Below are positions 53,557 to 62,226 of a DNA stretch of 64,000 bases, in pieces. Both the position numbers and the translations under genes were made by a program. The first letter of the stretch is position 1, and each line of letters opens with the position of its first letter. The notes under the pieces were generated by a model. The model was not told where the DNA came from. It saw only the letters and a program-made list of their open reading frames with translations, and made no database searches. This stretch comes from Armatimonadota bacterium (GTDB lineage Bacteria > Armatimonadota > UBA5829 > DTJY01): NCBI GenBank assembly GCA_017993055.1, contig JAGONM010000003.1, positions 62,001-126,000 of the forward strand, given 5' to 3'.

Positions 53557-54381
53557 ATGGCTGTCATCAACGAAGTCCACGCGAAAACCATCCTAGGCAA
53601 GTCGGGCATCTCGGATTACTGCGTCAACTGCTACACGGGATGCCTGCACAACTGCATCTATTGCTACGCCCGGTTCATGAAGCGTTTCAGTGGCCATGAA
53701 GAGCCGTGGGGCACGTTCGTCGACGCCAAGGTCAATGCGCCCGAGGTCCTGCGGAAGGAAGTCCAGCGCAAGCGGCCCGCGAAGGTGTTCATGAGCTCGG
53801 TCTGCGACGCCTATCAGCCGGCGGAGAAGCGATTCGGCCTCACGCGTCAGTGTCTCGGGATACTGGTGGACGCGGGTTTCCACGTCGGCATTCTGACGAA
53901 GAGCAAGCTGGTAACGCGCGACTTCGATATCCTCGCGGGCTACGACCGGTGCGATGTCTCCTGCACGCTCACCACAATGGACGAGCGGCTCAGGTATCGC
54001 ATCGAGCCGGGCGCATCGCCGACCCGCGAGCGGATCGCGGCCCTGGAGGAGGCGTGTTCGCGCGGGATCAAGTCGGGTGCGTTCCTCGGGCCGTTCATGC
54101 CGGGGCTCTCCGACACCGATGAGGCGCTCGACGCGTTGGTCTCGGCAATCGCGCATCTCCCGCTCGACCACATCTTTGCCGACAAGCTGAACCCGAAGCC
54201 GGGGGTCTGGAACTCGGTCGTCCCATTTCTCAAGCGCCATCACCCCGAACTACTCGATCTCTACCGCGCGCTCTTCTACGACGCGGACGAGTACAAGGCC
54301 TACTGCCAGGATTTGGGCCGCCGTCTGAGGAAGATAGCAGATGAGCACCACGTCTCCGACAAGCTGAGCCCGGTCTTCTGA
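53557..54381 (+). CDS. SPL-family radical SAM protein (Rv2578c type)
   Basis: The 274-residue protein has the radical SAM cluster motif C-x3-C-x2-C in YTGCLHNCIYCYARFMKRF and a Rv2578c/SplB-like core (FMSSVCDAYQPAEKRFGLTRQCLGIL). Family members repair DNA lesions or modify other substrates; a function here is not proven. The ATG has no Shine-Dalgarno, and a TACAAT (53545-53550) seven bases upstream would put a transcription start on the ATG. It otherwise follows DUF763 by 20 bases. Confidence 0.85.
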   Translation: MAVINEVHAKTILGKSGISDYCVNCYTGCLHNCIYCYARFMKRFSGHEEPWGTFVDAKVNAPEVLRKEVQRKRPAKVFMSSVCDAYQPAEKRFGLTRQCLGILVDAGFHVGILTKSKLVTRDFDILAGYDRCDVSCTLTTMDERLRYRIEPGASPTRERIAALEEACSRGIKSGAFLGPFMPGLSDTDEALDALVSAIAHLPLDHIFADKLNPKPGVWNSVVPFLKRHHPELLDLYRALFYDADEYKAYCQDLGRRLRKIADEHHVSDKLSPVF

Positions 54382-54432
54382 GGTGCAGCTTCCGGATCGA
54401 ACAAGTGTCTACACTTCTGGAGAGGCAGGATA

Positions 54433-55380
54433 ATGCGGCAATTCATGAAGGACCATCCCTGGCAGCTTGAGATCGTATCCGCGCTGGCCGTTGCGTCGGG
54501 GATCGGTGCCGTGCTCTTCTACTACCTGACACTTGCGGAACATCCTTTCGTGTGCGAGATGCAGTCGTCTGACAAGATGACCATGGGCGGGATCATCATC
54601 TCGCGGGTCGTCATGGCGACGTTCTTCTGGACTCTCGGACTACGTTTCAATCATGGGTGGGTTGCTCAGGAGCAGGCCAAGAGGTTCAACTGGCCGTCTC
54701 TCGTGTGGCCAGCCGGGGTTCTATTGGAGACCTGGATTGCGTTGCTTCTTGTATGTGTGACCTACGAAGCGACCAGTCCGGTGCCAAGGGTGGATATGCT
54801 GGAGAGGATGTTCTCGCTGCTTGCCGCGATGCTACTGATCGGTATTGGTCTGACCGCCGTACTCGAGTGGCGTCGTCCGTTCCTTCCTCATGAAGAGACC
54901 CCTGAATCCGCGCCTCCGGAGTCGGATACACCCGGCATCTACGTCGATAAGGAGGTGGACTGGTGGTGGGTCGGGTTTGCGTTGTTCCTTGCGGTGATGT
55001 GCACCCTTGCGGTCGTTGGTCAGGAAGGGTGGGGCTATGCTGTCGTAGGAATCGTCTGCATGGTGATCTTCGCTTCTTTCCTGTTTCGCAAGGTTGTTAT
55101 CAGTCCCGAGGGTGTTGCGTTCCACTGCGGCCCGGTGAGAAAGCGCTTCCCCCTAGATGATATCATCGAGTGCCGCCCCCTCCGCCAGGAATTGTTCACT
55201 TGGAAGCGCCTGAGGAAGACTCGCACGTTCTTTGTCACGACTGGCCGGTGTCTGGAACTGAAGTTGAGAAACGGCATGACATACCGGCTCGGCATGGTCC
55301 GCCCGGCGTATGCCTGCAGCCTCATTCAGCCCATGATTGGCAATGTCGGGTGTAGCGATACCGGTGGGGAGGTCAAATGA
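54433..55380 (+). CDS. Membrane protein with PH-like cytoplasmic tail
   Basis: A 315-residue protein with about six hydrophobic segments (near residues 13-31, 52-68, 92-112, 128-146, 178-194, 200-216). They are followed by a beta-rich tail: VVISPEGVAFHCGPVRKRFPLDDIIECRPLRQ, then LELKLRNGMTYRLGMVRP. The tail looks like the bacterial PH/YdbT-type fold. A loop with ETPESAPPESDTPG lies between helices 4 and 5. GGAGAGG precedes the ATG and the end overlaps the methyltransferase start (ATGA). No function is recognised. Confidence 0.65.
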   Translation: MRQFMKDHPWQLEIVSALAVASGIGAVLFYYLTLAEHPFVCEMQSSDKMTMGGIIISRVVMATFFWTLGLRFNHGWVAQEQAKRFNWPSLVWPAGVLLETWIALLLVCVTYEATSPVPRVDMLERMFSLLAAMLLIGIGLTAVLEWRRPFLPHEETPESAPPESDTPGIYVDKEVDWWWVGFALFLAVMCTLAVVGQEGWGYAVVGIVCMVIFASFLFRKVVISPEGVAFHCGPVRKRFPLDDIIECRPLRQELFTWKRLRKTRTFFVTTGRCLELKLRNGMTYRLGMVRPAYACSLIQPMIGNVGCSDTGGEVK

Positions 55381-56009
55381 CCGACTCACCCAAGAGAGAC
55401 TTCGATAAGCTCGCAGAGACCTACGATCAGCCGCATGCCGTGAAGAGGGCGCAGGCCGTCGCGAAGGCGATCCGGCGTCAGGTCCCGCTAGACCTGAAGA
55501 TGGATGTCATGGACCTCGGCGCCGGAACGGGATTGGTTGCGCTGGCGCTCTGGCCGTTCGTCCACAGCATCAGGGCGGTCGACAGCTCCGAGGGAATGCT
55601 GTCAGTCCTCAGGCAGAAGGTCAAGATGCAGGGCATCTCGAACGTCAAGACCCTCTGCTGCGATTTCGAGTCCGAGCCCCTGCCTGATGCCAAGTGGGAT
55701 CTCATCTACAGCGTCATGACATTTCATCACATCGCCGACGTGGAAGCGCTCCTGCGCACCCTGCGAGGGATGCTCAAGCCCGGCGGAATCCTGGCCGTCG
55801 CCGATCTCGATACGGAGGATGGCGACTTCCACGCGGACAACACCGGGATCCGCCACTTCGGCTTCGACAGGCAGCACATGAGGCGGCTCTTTACGGATAG
55901 GGGTTTCAGCGGAGTGGAAGTATCCACCGCGCACAGGACTACCAAAGAGGTTGCGAGTGGTGAGACCAAGCGGTTCGCAGTGTTCCTCATCACGGGCAGT
56001 CGAGAGTGA
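55377..56009 (+). CDS. Class I SAM-dependent methyltransferase
   Basis: The 210-residue protein has motif I VMDLGAGTGLVALAL (about 43-57), acidic-loop AVDSSEGML, and the YSVMTFHHIADVEALLRTLRGMLKPGGILAVADL motif typical of UbiE/MenG-like enzymes. The substrate is not given by the sequence. Menaquinone methylation is conceivable because a futalosine operon is in the window, but they are 40 kb apart. It overlaps the membrane-protein gene by four bases. Confidence 0.82.
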   Translation: MTDSPKRDFDKLAETYDQPHAVKRAQAVAKAIRRQVPLDLKMDVMDLGAGTGLVALALWPFVHSIRAVDSSEGMLSVLRQKVKMQGISNVKTLCCDFESEPLPDAKWDLIYSVMTFHHIADVEALLRTLRGMLKPGGILAVADLDTEDGDFHADNTGIRHFGFDRQHMRRLFTDRGFSGVEVSTAHRTTKEVASGETKRFAVFLITGSRE

Positions 56010-56088
56010 CAATAGCACCTCGGGCAGGTCTCGCGCCACGATCTGCGGAACATGTCGGCAGCGTTCATATCCGCAGAGGTATCACCGT

Positions 56089-58227
56089 ATGTTCTCCTGG
56101 CATGGACTCGCGCTCGTCATCGGACTCGGCGCATTGATGCTCGCGTCGAATGCCGGCGCCTCCGACTTAAGACCCCGGGTTCTACTGAACTCCCAGGAGT
56201 TGGTCCGCCTACGTGAGGAGGTCAAGAAGGACGGCTGGAAGAAGGACCTCTATCACACCACTCCGAATCCCTATGCGCTCAGCCTCGGGCAGGGCATCAA
56301 GGCCGACGCCGACTTGTGGCTAGACCGCGAGATCGTCATCCCCGGGCGGAGCGGCCATTTCCACAACTTCTTCTGTGACGACGGCAACCAGCTCGAAGTC
56401 CCCTCGGACATGAAAGAGCATCCCGAGGGCTACAAATGCCCCGTCTGCGGCAAGGTCTACCAGGGCGAGCGATACGACGGCGGCATCCGATGGTGGGAGC
56501 ACAACATGCTCTCCCGAGGCGCCTTCGCCCTCGCGCTGACCTACGCCATCGAGGGTGACGCACGATATGCGGAGAAGGCGGTCGAGATCCTGTCGAAGTA
56601 TGCCGACGCCTACCCCGGACCGCACACGTCGGCGGTCGAGGGCGGCATCATGTATCAATCGCTCTGCGAGTCGGTCTGGTCTATCCCTCTTGCCTGGGCC
56701 TACGACCTCACCTACGACCCCTCGGCGATGACTCCCGAACTGCGGGAGAAGATCGAGGGCAAGCTCTTCCGTCCGGTCGCAGCGGGACTGAAGGCGATGG
56801 GCATCGGCGGCAACTGGGGATCGTGGCATCTCTCGGCGACCGGCGTGATCGGATATGCGATCGGCGACCAGGAGCTGATTGATTACGCGGTGACGAGCTT
56901 CAAGTCGCAGATTGCCAATCAACTCGGCGACGACGGACTCTGGCCGGAGTCGGTGCACACATACCACTTCTATCCGCTCGGCGCGTTCCTCTACCTCGCG
57001 GAGGCGGCATGGCAGAGCGGGACCGACCTATTCCACTGGGAGGCCAAGCCGGGCAAGAGCCTCAAGGCGATGTTCACATCGCCGCTCGGATACATGTATC
57101 CCGACACGCGCCTGCCCGCGATCAACGACGGCTGGTTCAACTCGTTCCTCCCGCTCGATCAGTATGAGCTGGCCTACCTCCGGACCGGCGATCCGGAGAT
57201 CGGCTGGGCGCTCCGGGAGGGCTATTTGGCGCAGAACGCGAAGCGCGCCGGGTTGTGGGCATTCCTGAAGGGCGACGGATTCGAGTGCGAGTGCCCGAAG
57301 CCGGAACTCCGCTCGACTAACTTCCCCGTCCTTGGCATCGCGACGCTTCGCTCGGACGACAAGAGCATGCTGACCTTCGACTACGGCCCCTACCTCGGCC
57401 ACGGCCAGCCTGACAAGATGGGGATCACGCTCTGGGCGAACGGGAAGCTGTGGGTCGCGGACTACGGGACGTGTGGATACGGCTCACCTGCGCTGGCGTG
57501 GTACAGGTCCACGGCGGGCCACAACACGGTGATCGTCGATGGGAAGAACCAGGCCGGCACGAAGGAACGGAAGCTGAACTGCTTCGAGGGGGACGAGTTA
57601 TTCGAGGTGGCTGAAGCCGAGACCGAGGAGGCGTATCCCGGCGTGGTTCACGGGCGCACCGTCATCCGTGTGGGCGGGTACTACGTAATGCTCGACCGCC
57701 TCACCAGCGACTCTGAACATACCTATGACTGGCTCCTCCGCTCCGAGGGCGACCTGCGCATGGGGCTCATCCCATCCGATACGTCCGACGCGCCGGAATA
57801 CGCCTTCGTGGACTCGGTCAGGACACACTCGGCGGACGGCAAGTGGCAGGCCAGATGGGACCTCGGCGGGCAGGGGCTCGGGCTCTTCATGCTCGACCAG
57901 GGGACGTACACCGTCGCCTCCGCGAAGTGTCCCGCCGAGACGACGAACCACAGGGTCCCGCTGATCATCTCGCGGAAGACGGGGAAGTCGGCTGAGTTTA
58001 CCTCGGTGCTCTACCCGTACGATGGGAAGCTCTATGTGGTCTGCGACGTGGAGCACGGGCTCGTGAAGGTGATACACGACGGGTTGACCGACTGGATCTA
58101 CGTCGGCCAGGCGGAGCAGGGGAGTCCGCTCACGACGGACGGCCGGTTCGCGCTCGTCCGCGTCAAGGACGGCCAACCGCTCCTCACCCGTGTCGTCGGC
58201 GGGAAGACAGTGGAGTGGAAGCCGTAG
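56089..58227 (+). CDS. Secreted heparinase II/III-like polysaccharide lyase
   Basis: A 712-residue protein. The signal peptide (1-24) ends at GAS. An alpha/alpha toroid of about 360 residues carries the HNFFCDDGNQL loop, CPVCGKVY (a possible zinc knuckle) and GGNWGSWHLSATG. A beta-sandwich part opens with MLTFDYGPYLGHGQPDKMGITLWANGKLWVADYGTCGYGSP, then WYRSTAGHNTVIVDGKNQ, as in the heparinase II/III C-terminal region. It likely degrades uronic-acid-containing glycans outside the cytoplasm. The ATG at 56089 has AGAGGT upstream. Confidence 0.82.
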   Translation: MFSWHGLALVIGLGALMLASNAGASDLRPRVLLNSQELVRLREEVKKDGWKKDLYHTTPNPYALSLGQGIKADADLWLDREIVIPGRSGHFHNFFCDDGNQLEVPSDMKEHPEGYKCPVCGKVYQGERYDGGIRWWEHNMLSRGAFALALTYAIEGDARYAEKAVEILSKYADAYPGPHTSAVEGGIMYQSLCESVWSIPLAWAYDLTYDPSAMTPELREKIEGKLFRPVAAGLKAMGIGGNWGSWHLSATGVIGYAIGDQELIDYAVTSFKSQIANQLGDDGLWPESVHTYHFYPLGAFLYLAEAAWQSGTDLFHWEAKPGKSLKAMFTSPLGYMYPDTRLPAINDGWFNSFLPLDQYELAYLRTGDPEIGWALREGYLAQNAKRAGLWAFLKGDGFECECPKPELRSTNFPVLGIATLRSDDKSMLTFDYGPYLGHGQPDKMGITLWANGKLWVADYGTCGYGSPALAWYRSTAGHNTVIVDGKNQAGTKERKLNCFEGDELFEVAEAETEEAYPGVVHGRTVIRVGGYYVMLDRLTSDSEHTYDWLLRSEGDLRMGLIPSDTSDAPEYAFVDSVRTHSADGKWQARWDLGGQGLGLFMLDQGTYTVASAKCPAETTNHRVPLIISRKTGKSAEFTSVLYPYDGKLYVVCDVEHGLVKVIHDGLTDWIYVGQAEQGSPLTTDGRFALVRVKDGQPLLTRVVGGKTVEWKP

Positions 58228-58277
58228 CCTCATGTCGCACGCGTATGCCGAGTGCTCGGAATCCCCAGATGCCGCGC

Positions 58278-59396
58278 CTACTCCTGGATGATCTCCACAT
58301 TCGCTCGGGGGACAGTCACCGTCCGGCCGTCGTCGAGCTTGGCCTCGAGGGTGCGGACCTTCGCACCGGACTCGATGACGATCAACTCCTGGGGGAGCGC
58401 GGTCACGTGCCCGAGGATGCCGAAGTAGGGCTCGCGGATGACGCGGAGTCTTGTGCCGATGTCGAGGGTCTGCTCGGCGTCGGCAGGCGCATTCTCGGCC
58501 TCGGAGGTCGCTGGGACTATGATCTCGGGGCGGATGACGCCCGCGCGAATCTGGGTCGCGCCGTTGATCGAGGCCTGCCGTCCTTCCAGCGACTTCAGGA
58601 GGTCGAACGTCCGGTGCGCCATCGTCATCACGCCGAACCCCTCTGTGACGATGAGCGTCGTCGGGATGTTCTCCTGGCCGGTGATCGCCACCCCGATGTC
58701 GTAGCCGAGGAAGTCGATCAGATCAAGGTCAATGATCCCGCCGGTCACCACGCCCGCGACTCCGATGCTCGACGCCTTCTTCAGTCCTGCGCCGGTGATA
58801 TTCGCGCCGGTCACGACGATCTTGCCCGCCATTTGCTCGGTGATCTGATCGGCGTCGACGATCCGATCGGGGCTCTCGACGATGACCTGGATCTCGCCGA
58901 TCTTCTCACCGCCGACCCCGAAGATGCCCTGGATCAGCGCGCCGGTGGCCTCTATGACCACGCCCTCCTCGGGGATCGTCTCGACGATCTGACCTGGGAT
59001 GTAGGCAGTCACCTCCACGGGCATCGGCTTGTGCCGCACCCCGACGTGACCCGAGACCGGAGATATCAGTTCGACGGTCCCCGAGATCGGGGACTTCAGG
59101 TCGTTCTTCATGAGGCCGAAGAATGACCTGCTCTCCGCTATCACTTGGCCGGCCTCGACGTAGTCTCCCTCGTTGATCCTCAACACCTTGGCCACGTCGC
59201 CCGGTTCGAGGCCCAGGAACTCCGCGACGCGAAGCGTCTGCATGATCCCCGGCAGCTCGGTCCGCGCTACGACGGCATCGGGTTGGACTGTCTCGCCGAT
59301 CTGTGCAACGACTTCCCCTTTGAGAGGCAGTCGTCTTGTCTTCCGGATGGTTGTCCGCGAACTGACCTTCAGCCCCGGCGTATACGCTGTCGCCAT
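58278..59396 (-). CDS. Barrel-sandwich hybrid protein paired with GlmL, unknown function
   Basis: The 372-residue protein has an N-terminal beta-rich region resembling a biotinyl/lipoyl-type barrel-sandwich (GDYVEAGQVIAESRSFFG, LKSPISGTVELISPVSGHVGV), but without a lysine at the hairpin where a lipoyl or biotin would attach, as in RnfC. The middle has a Gly/Ile-rich alpha/beta region (TGANITGAGLKKASSIGVAGVVTGG). A C-terminal SH3/KOW-like domain ends with TRLRVIREPYFGILGHVTALP. No known function. It follows glmL by six bases, so the two genes form a pair. Confidence 0.65.
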   Translation of the reverse strand: MATAYTPGLKVSSRTTIRKTRRLPLKGEVVAQIGETVQPDAVVARTELPGIMQTLRVAEFLGLEPGDVAKVLRINEGDYVEAGQVIAESRSFFGLMKNDLKSPISGTVELISPVSGHVGVRHKPMPVEVTAYIPGQIVETIPEEGVVIEATGALIQGIFGVGGEKIGEIQVIVESPDRIVDADQITEQMAGKIVVTGANITGAGLKKASSIGVAGVVTGGIIDLDLIDFLGYDIGVAITGQENIPTTLIVTEGFGVMTMAHRTFDLLKSLEGRQASINGATQIRAGVIRPEIIVPATSEAENAPADAEQTLDIGTRLRVIREPYFGILGHVTALPQELIVIESGAKVRTLEAKLDDGRTVTVPRANVEIIQE

Positions 59397-59402
59397 TTCC
59401 TG

Positions 59403-61187
59403 CTACTCCATCATCGGTAGCCCGAAGGCACCGTACCAGTCACTGAGCTTCCTGACCCTCTCCTTCGGATCGGACGGAAGCTGTAGTGGTCGTCCGCGGG
59501 CATCAACGATCAGGCCGACGACTCCGCCCTCGACCTCGAACTTGTGCGGCTTTCCGCGCCCGATCCCGAGATCGCACGATCGGTTGGGCAGAACCTCGAT
59601 CTCCCTTTTCTCACCCACTCCAAGCGGGAAGACACGGATCGTCCCCGCAGGGATCTCGATGTCCGAGCCGTCCATGCGGATCGTGCAGCCCGGACCACCT
59701 TCTTTACACGCACCGACCGGCGCGATCGCCGTCCCGAGCTTGATCAGGCAGTCGCGCTCGAAGACCTGGAGCGCCGCGTCTGGCATGTGCTCAGAAAGAA
59801 CACCCAACTGAGGCATCATGAAGATCGAGTCCACCGCCAGCATCGTCACTCCCTCGGGCTGGTACGCGTCGAGCATCATCAAGGCGCTCTGCTCTCTCAT
59901 CGGCGCGTGGCTCAGCACACCCCCACTGCCGACGATCATGTTCAGGCCCATCAGGTCAACGAGCGTCTTGCCCGTCGCCTCCTGGCTGAGCGCCTGGTCA
60001 ATGAGCCTGTCCTGCTGGACTCCCTTCAGCTCGCGGGCAAGCGACTTGTGGTGCTCGAATGCGAGCCTGAGCGCCTCGCGGGCGACCGCATGCTCGATGT
60101 AGAGGTCCTTCAGAGTCTGAGGGATCGTTGTGGGGCGGATCATCTTGTTTCGAAGCTGGTTGCGAACGTACCCCTCTTCGGCTTCAAAAGGTATCCAGCG
60201 TACGATGTTGTCAATCTTCGCCTCTGCCAGGACGTTGCAGATCGAGTAGCTCATACCCAGGTTTGCGCTCACCGTGCGGGTGAAGACTCCTCCAAAGACG
60301 GAGAAGACGTCGGTAGTCGCGCCGCCGATGTCAACCGCCAGCACGTTGATCTTCTCGAGATCGGCTATCGTCTGGATGATCTTGCCGACGGCGTTTGGGG
60401 TGGACATGATGCCTGCGCTCGTCCACGTCATCAGCTTGCCGTACCCGGGTGCCTGCTGCATGACGTGTTGGAGGAACAACTCGTGTATCGCCTCGCGAGC
60501 CGGGCCGAGGTTCTCGCGGTCGAGCGCCGGACGAAGGTTGTCAACGATCTTCAGGTCAACCTTGGCGCTGATTATGTCGCCGACCGCGTCCGCAGCCTCT
60601 CTGTTGCCGGCGTAGATGACCGGCAGCTTCAGGCCGACGCCGAGCCTCGGCCGTGGATCGGCCGATAGAAGCATCTCGCCGATCTCGACGAGGTGGGTCA
60701 CTGTCCCGCCGTCCGTGCCGCCCGACATCAGGATCATGTCGGGGCGAAGCTCACGGATGCGCTGGACCTTCTCGTATTCCTTGCGGCCGTCGTCAACCGC
60801 CACGACGTCTATAATGATGGCCCCCGCTCCCAGGGCCGCCCGTTCGGCGCTCTCCGCGCTCATCGTCTTCACGACGCCCGCGACGGTCATCTGAAGTCCG
60901 CCTCCCGCGCTGGACGTCGAGAGATAGATATCTACGCCGGAGTTGCCTTCCGGGGAGGTATTGACGCCGCATCCGTCCGGCTTCAGGATAGGACGGCCTG
61001 CGAGTTCCTCGACCTCCCGGGTGGCATTGACCACGCCGACCGTGACGTCGTCGAAAGGCGCCTCTACCGTCGTGGGAGCCTCGCCGCGCACGACCAGGCG
61101 GTACTCCTCGCCCTGCTTCTCGATGAGAATAGCCTTGGTGGTGGTGCTTCCGCAGTCGGTAGCCAGTACGGATCGTATCTTGCTCAT
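59403..61187 (-). CDS. glmL: GlmL/MutL-family ASKHA ATPase
   Basis: The 594-residue protein belongs to the glutamate-mutase-associated MutL/GlmL family. Phosphate 1 motif VLATDCGSTTTKAILIE (5-21) and phosphate 2 motif LAVDIGGATTDVFSVFGG are intact, with the ISAKVDLKIVDNLRPAL segment between. Family members are thought to protect or reactivate B12-dependent mutases, yet no GlmS, GlmE or other mutase gene lies nearby. The start ATG at 61187 overlaps a copy of the nuoI repeat. The next gene downstream is the barrel-sandwich partner. Confidence 0.88.
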   Translation of the reverse strand: MSKIRSVLATDCGSTTTKAILIEKQGEEYRLVVRGEAPTTVEAPFDDVTVGVVNATREVEELAGRPILKPDGCGVNTSPEGNSGVDIYLSTSSAGGGLQMTVAGVVKTMSAESAERAALGAGAIIIDVVAVDDGRKEYEKVQRIRELRPDMILMSGGTDGGTVTHLVEIGEMLLSADPRPRLGVGLKLPVIYAGNREAADAVGDIISAKVDLKIVDNLRPALDRENLGPAREAIHELFLQHVMQQAPGYGKLMTWTSAGIMSTPNAVGKIIQTIADLEKINVLAVDIGGATTDVFSVFGGVFTRTVSANLGMSYSICNVLAEAKIDNIVRWIPFEAEEGYVRNQLRNKMIRPTTIPQTLKDLYIEHAVAREALRLAFEHHKSLARELKGVQQDRLIDQALSQEATGKTLVDLMGLNMIVGSGGVLSHAPMREQSALMMLDAYQPEGVTMLAVDSIFMMPQLGVLSEHMPDAALQVFERDCLIKLGTAIAPVGACKEGGPGCTIRMDGSDIEIPAGTIRVFPLGVGEKREIEVLPNRSCDLGIGRGKPHKFEVEGGVVGLIVDARGRPLQLPSDPKERVRKLSDWYGAFGLPMME

Positions 61188-61216
61188 ACTCGTACTCCTG
61201 ATCGCAATCGTACTCG
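61179..61216. repeat. Second copy of the start-codon repeat, at glmL
   Basis: The 38 bases match 376-413 at 34 positions, with the first 19 identical. The ATG of glmL and its next two codons lie inside it, as at nuoI. The right palindromic arm seen at the nuoI copy is largely missing here. Confidence 0.75.
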
Positions 61217-61302
61217 AGTGGAGTACCCAAAGAATTGAACGCCCGGATAGTGCGAGGGTAGCCCCCCGGTCGCCGACCGCGAACCTGTCCCCGCATCGGG
61301 CC

Positions 61303-61331
61303 ATTCTACCACAAGGGGAGAGTGCGTGCAA
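61303..61331 (-). promoter_or_regulatory. Promoter of glmL
   Basis: On the minus strand, TTGCAC (61331-61326), a 17-base spacer and TAGAAT (61308-61303). The leader of about 110 bases ends in the repeat. Confidence 0.55.
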
Positions 61332-61337
61332 AGCAGT

Positions 61338-62126
61338 TCACGGAGCGATATTGAGCACGCTGAGCAGACAATACGCCGCGAAAACGAAGCCGACCGCCGA
61401 GCCCCAGAAGCAAATCTGTAGAGACAGTTCGTGCGATTCCGCGATCTGCTTCTCAGTCCTTCGGCTGATCATGAATACCCTGTGCTTCGGGTTGATGTAT
61501 CCCTCGTCCGGACGGTGGATCATCACCTCGGGGTTCGTGCCGTCCTGAGCGCAGGATGCCTGCCCCAGCACGTAGACATAACCGGTGGGTGCCAGGATCG
61601 TCTCAGTGATACGGTACCGCCCCGTGTGCGACCAGCCGACGCCCTCGAACCAAGGCTCGCGCTCGCAGGTGACAAGCTGATAGGGCTTCTCGGTCTCGAT
61701 GTTGGCTTCCATAGGATTGACCAGGACGTAGCCGGTCCCGTCATTGACCTTGAAGAGAGCGAAGATAGTCCGGTCGTACGCCTTTACCCAGACGTTTCTC
61801 GTGGGGACGCCCTGCCTCGTCCTCTCCACCCTGGTCTCTTCGCGCTCGACGATTGTGCGGCACCAGCAGCAGGGGAATGTAGAGGCCGGAGCGGTCACTG
61901 GGTTCTCGCAGGTGATCTCACCCTGAATCTCGACGATCGCGCGGAAACCTCCGCTGCACATCCTGCGGAGCTCGCGCGCTTCGTAGGTGTCGACCGCCCA
62001 CATCTCGTCCAGTAGCCTCTTGGAGCGCAGATAGTGCCAGAGGAGGACCGAAGATAAAGCCAGTGCGACCGCGCCGGCGATCAGGGTGGCCTGGGTGTCG
62101 CTCAAGCTGAACGGTAAGCCGATCAT
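61338..62126 (-). CDS. GIDE-domain membrane protein (MUL1-like)
   Basis: The 262-residue protein has an N-terminal helix (TLIAGAVALALSSVLLWHYL) and a C-terminal helix (LQICFWGSAVGFVFAAYCLL) flanking a soluble beta domain. It carries VEIQGEITCENPVTAPASTFPCCWCRTIVEREET and the GTGYVLVNPMEANIETEK segment. This is the GIDE domain otherwise known from the mitochondrial E3 ligase MUL1. No RING domain is present, so ubiquitin ligase activity is not expected. The ATG (or a GTG three bases before it) lacks a Shine-Dalgarno and sits at a predicted transcription start. Confidence 0.72.
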   Translation of the reverse strand: MIGLPFSLSDTQATLIAGAVALALSSVLLWHYLRSKRLLDEMWAVDTYEARELRRMCSGGFRAIVEIQGEITCENPVTAPASTFPCCWCRTIVEREETRVERTRQGVPTRNVWVKAYDRTIFALFKVNDGTGYVLVNPMEANIETEKPYQLVTCEREPWFEGVGWSHTGRYRITETILAPTGYVYVLGQASCAQDGTNPEVMIHRPDEGYINPKHRVFMISRRTEKQIAESHELSLQICFWGSAVGFVFAAYCLLSVLNIAP

Positions 62127-62133
62127 CACGCGT

Positions 62134-62163
62134 ATTGTGCACTATATGACTGGGGATAGTCAA
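62134..62163 (-). promoter_or_regulatory. Promoter of the GIDE gene, placed for a leaderless transcript
   Basis: On the minus strand, TTGACT (62163-62158), an 18-base spacer and CACAAT (62139-62134). Seven bases separate the -10 from the ATG. Confidence 0.45.
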
Positions 62164-62175
62164 GTTGTCAGACGC

Positions 62176-62207
62176 AAAAAAAGGGAGACCGTCCGGTCTC
62201 CCTTTTT
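62176..62207. terminator. Strong bidirectional terminator
   Basis: Seven A, a GGGAGACCG stem with its complement around a two-base loop, and five T. It ends the minus-strand RRM gene 20 bases after its stop and could stop plus-strand transcripts. Confidence 0.85.
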
Positions 62208-62226
62208 GTCTGTGTATGGCAGGAAA

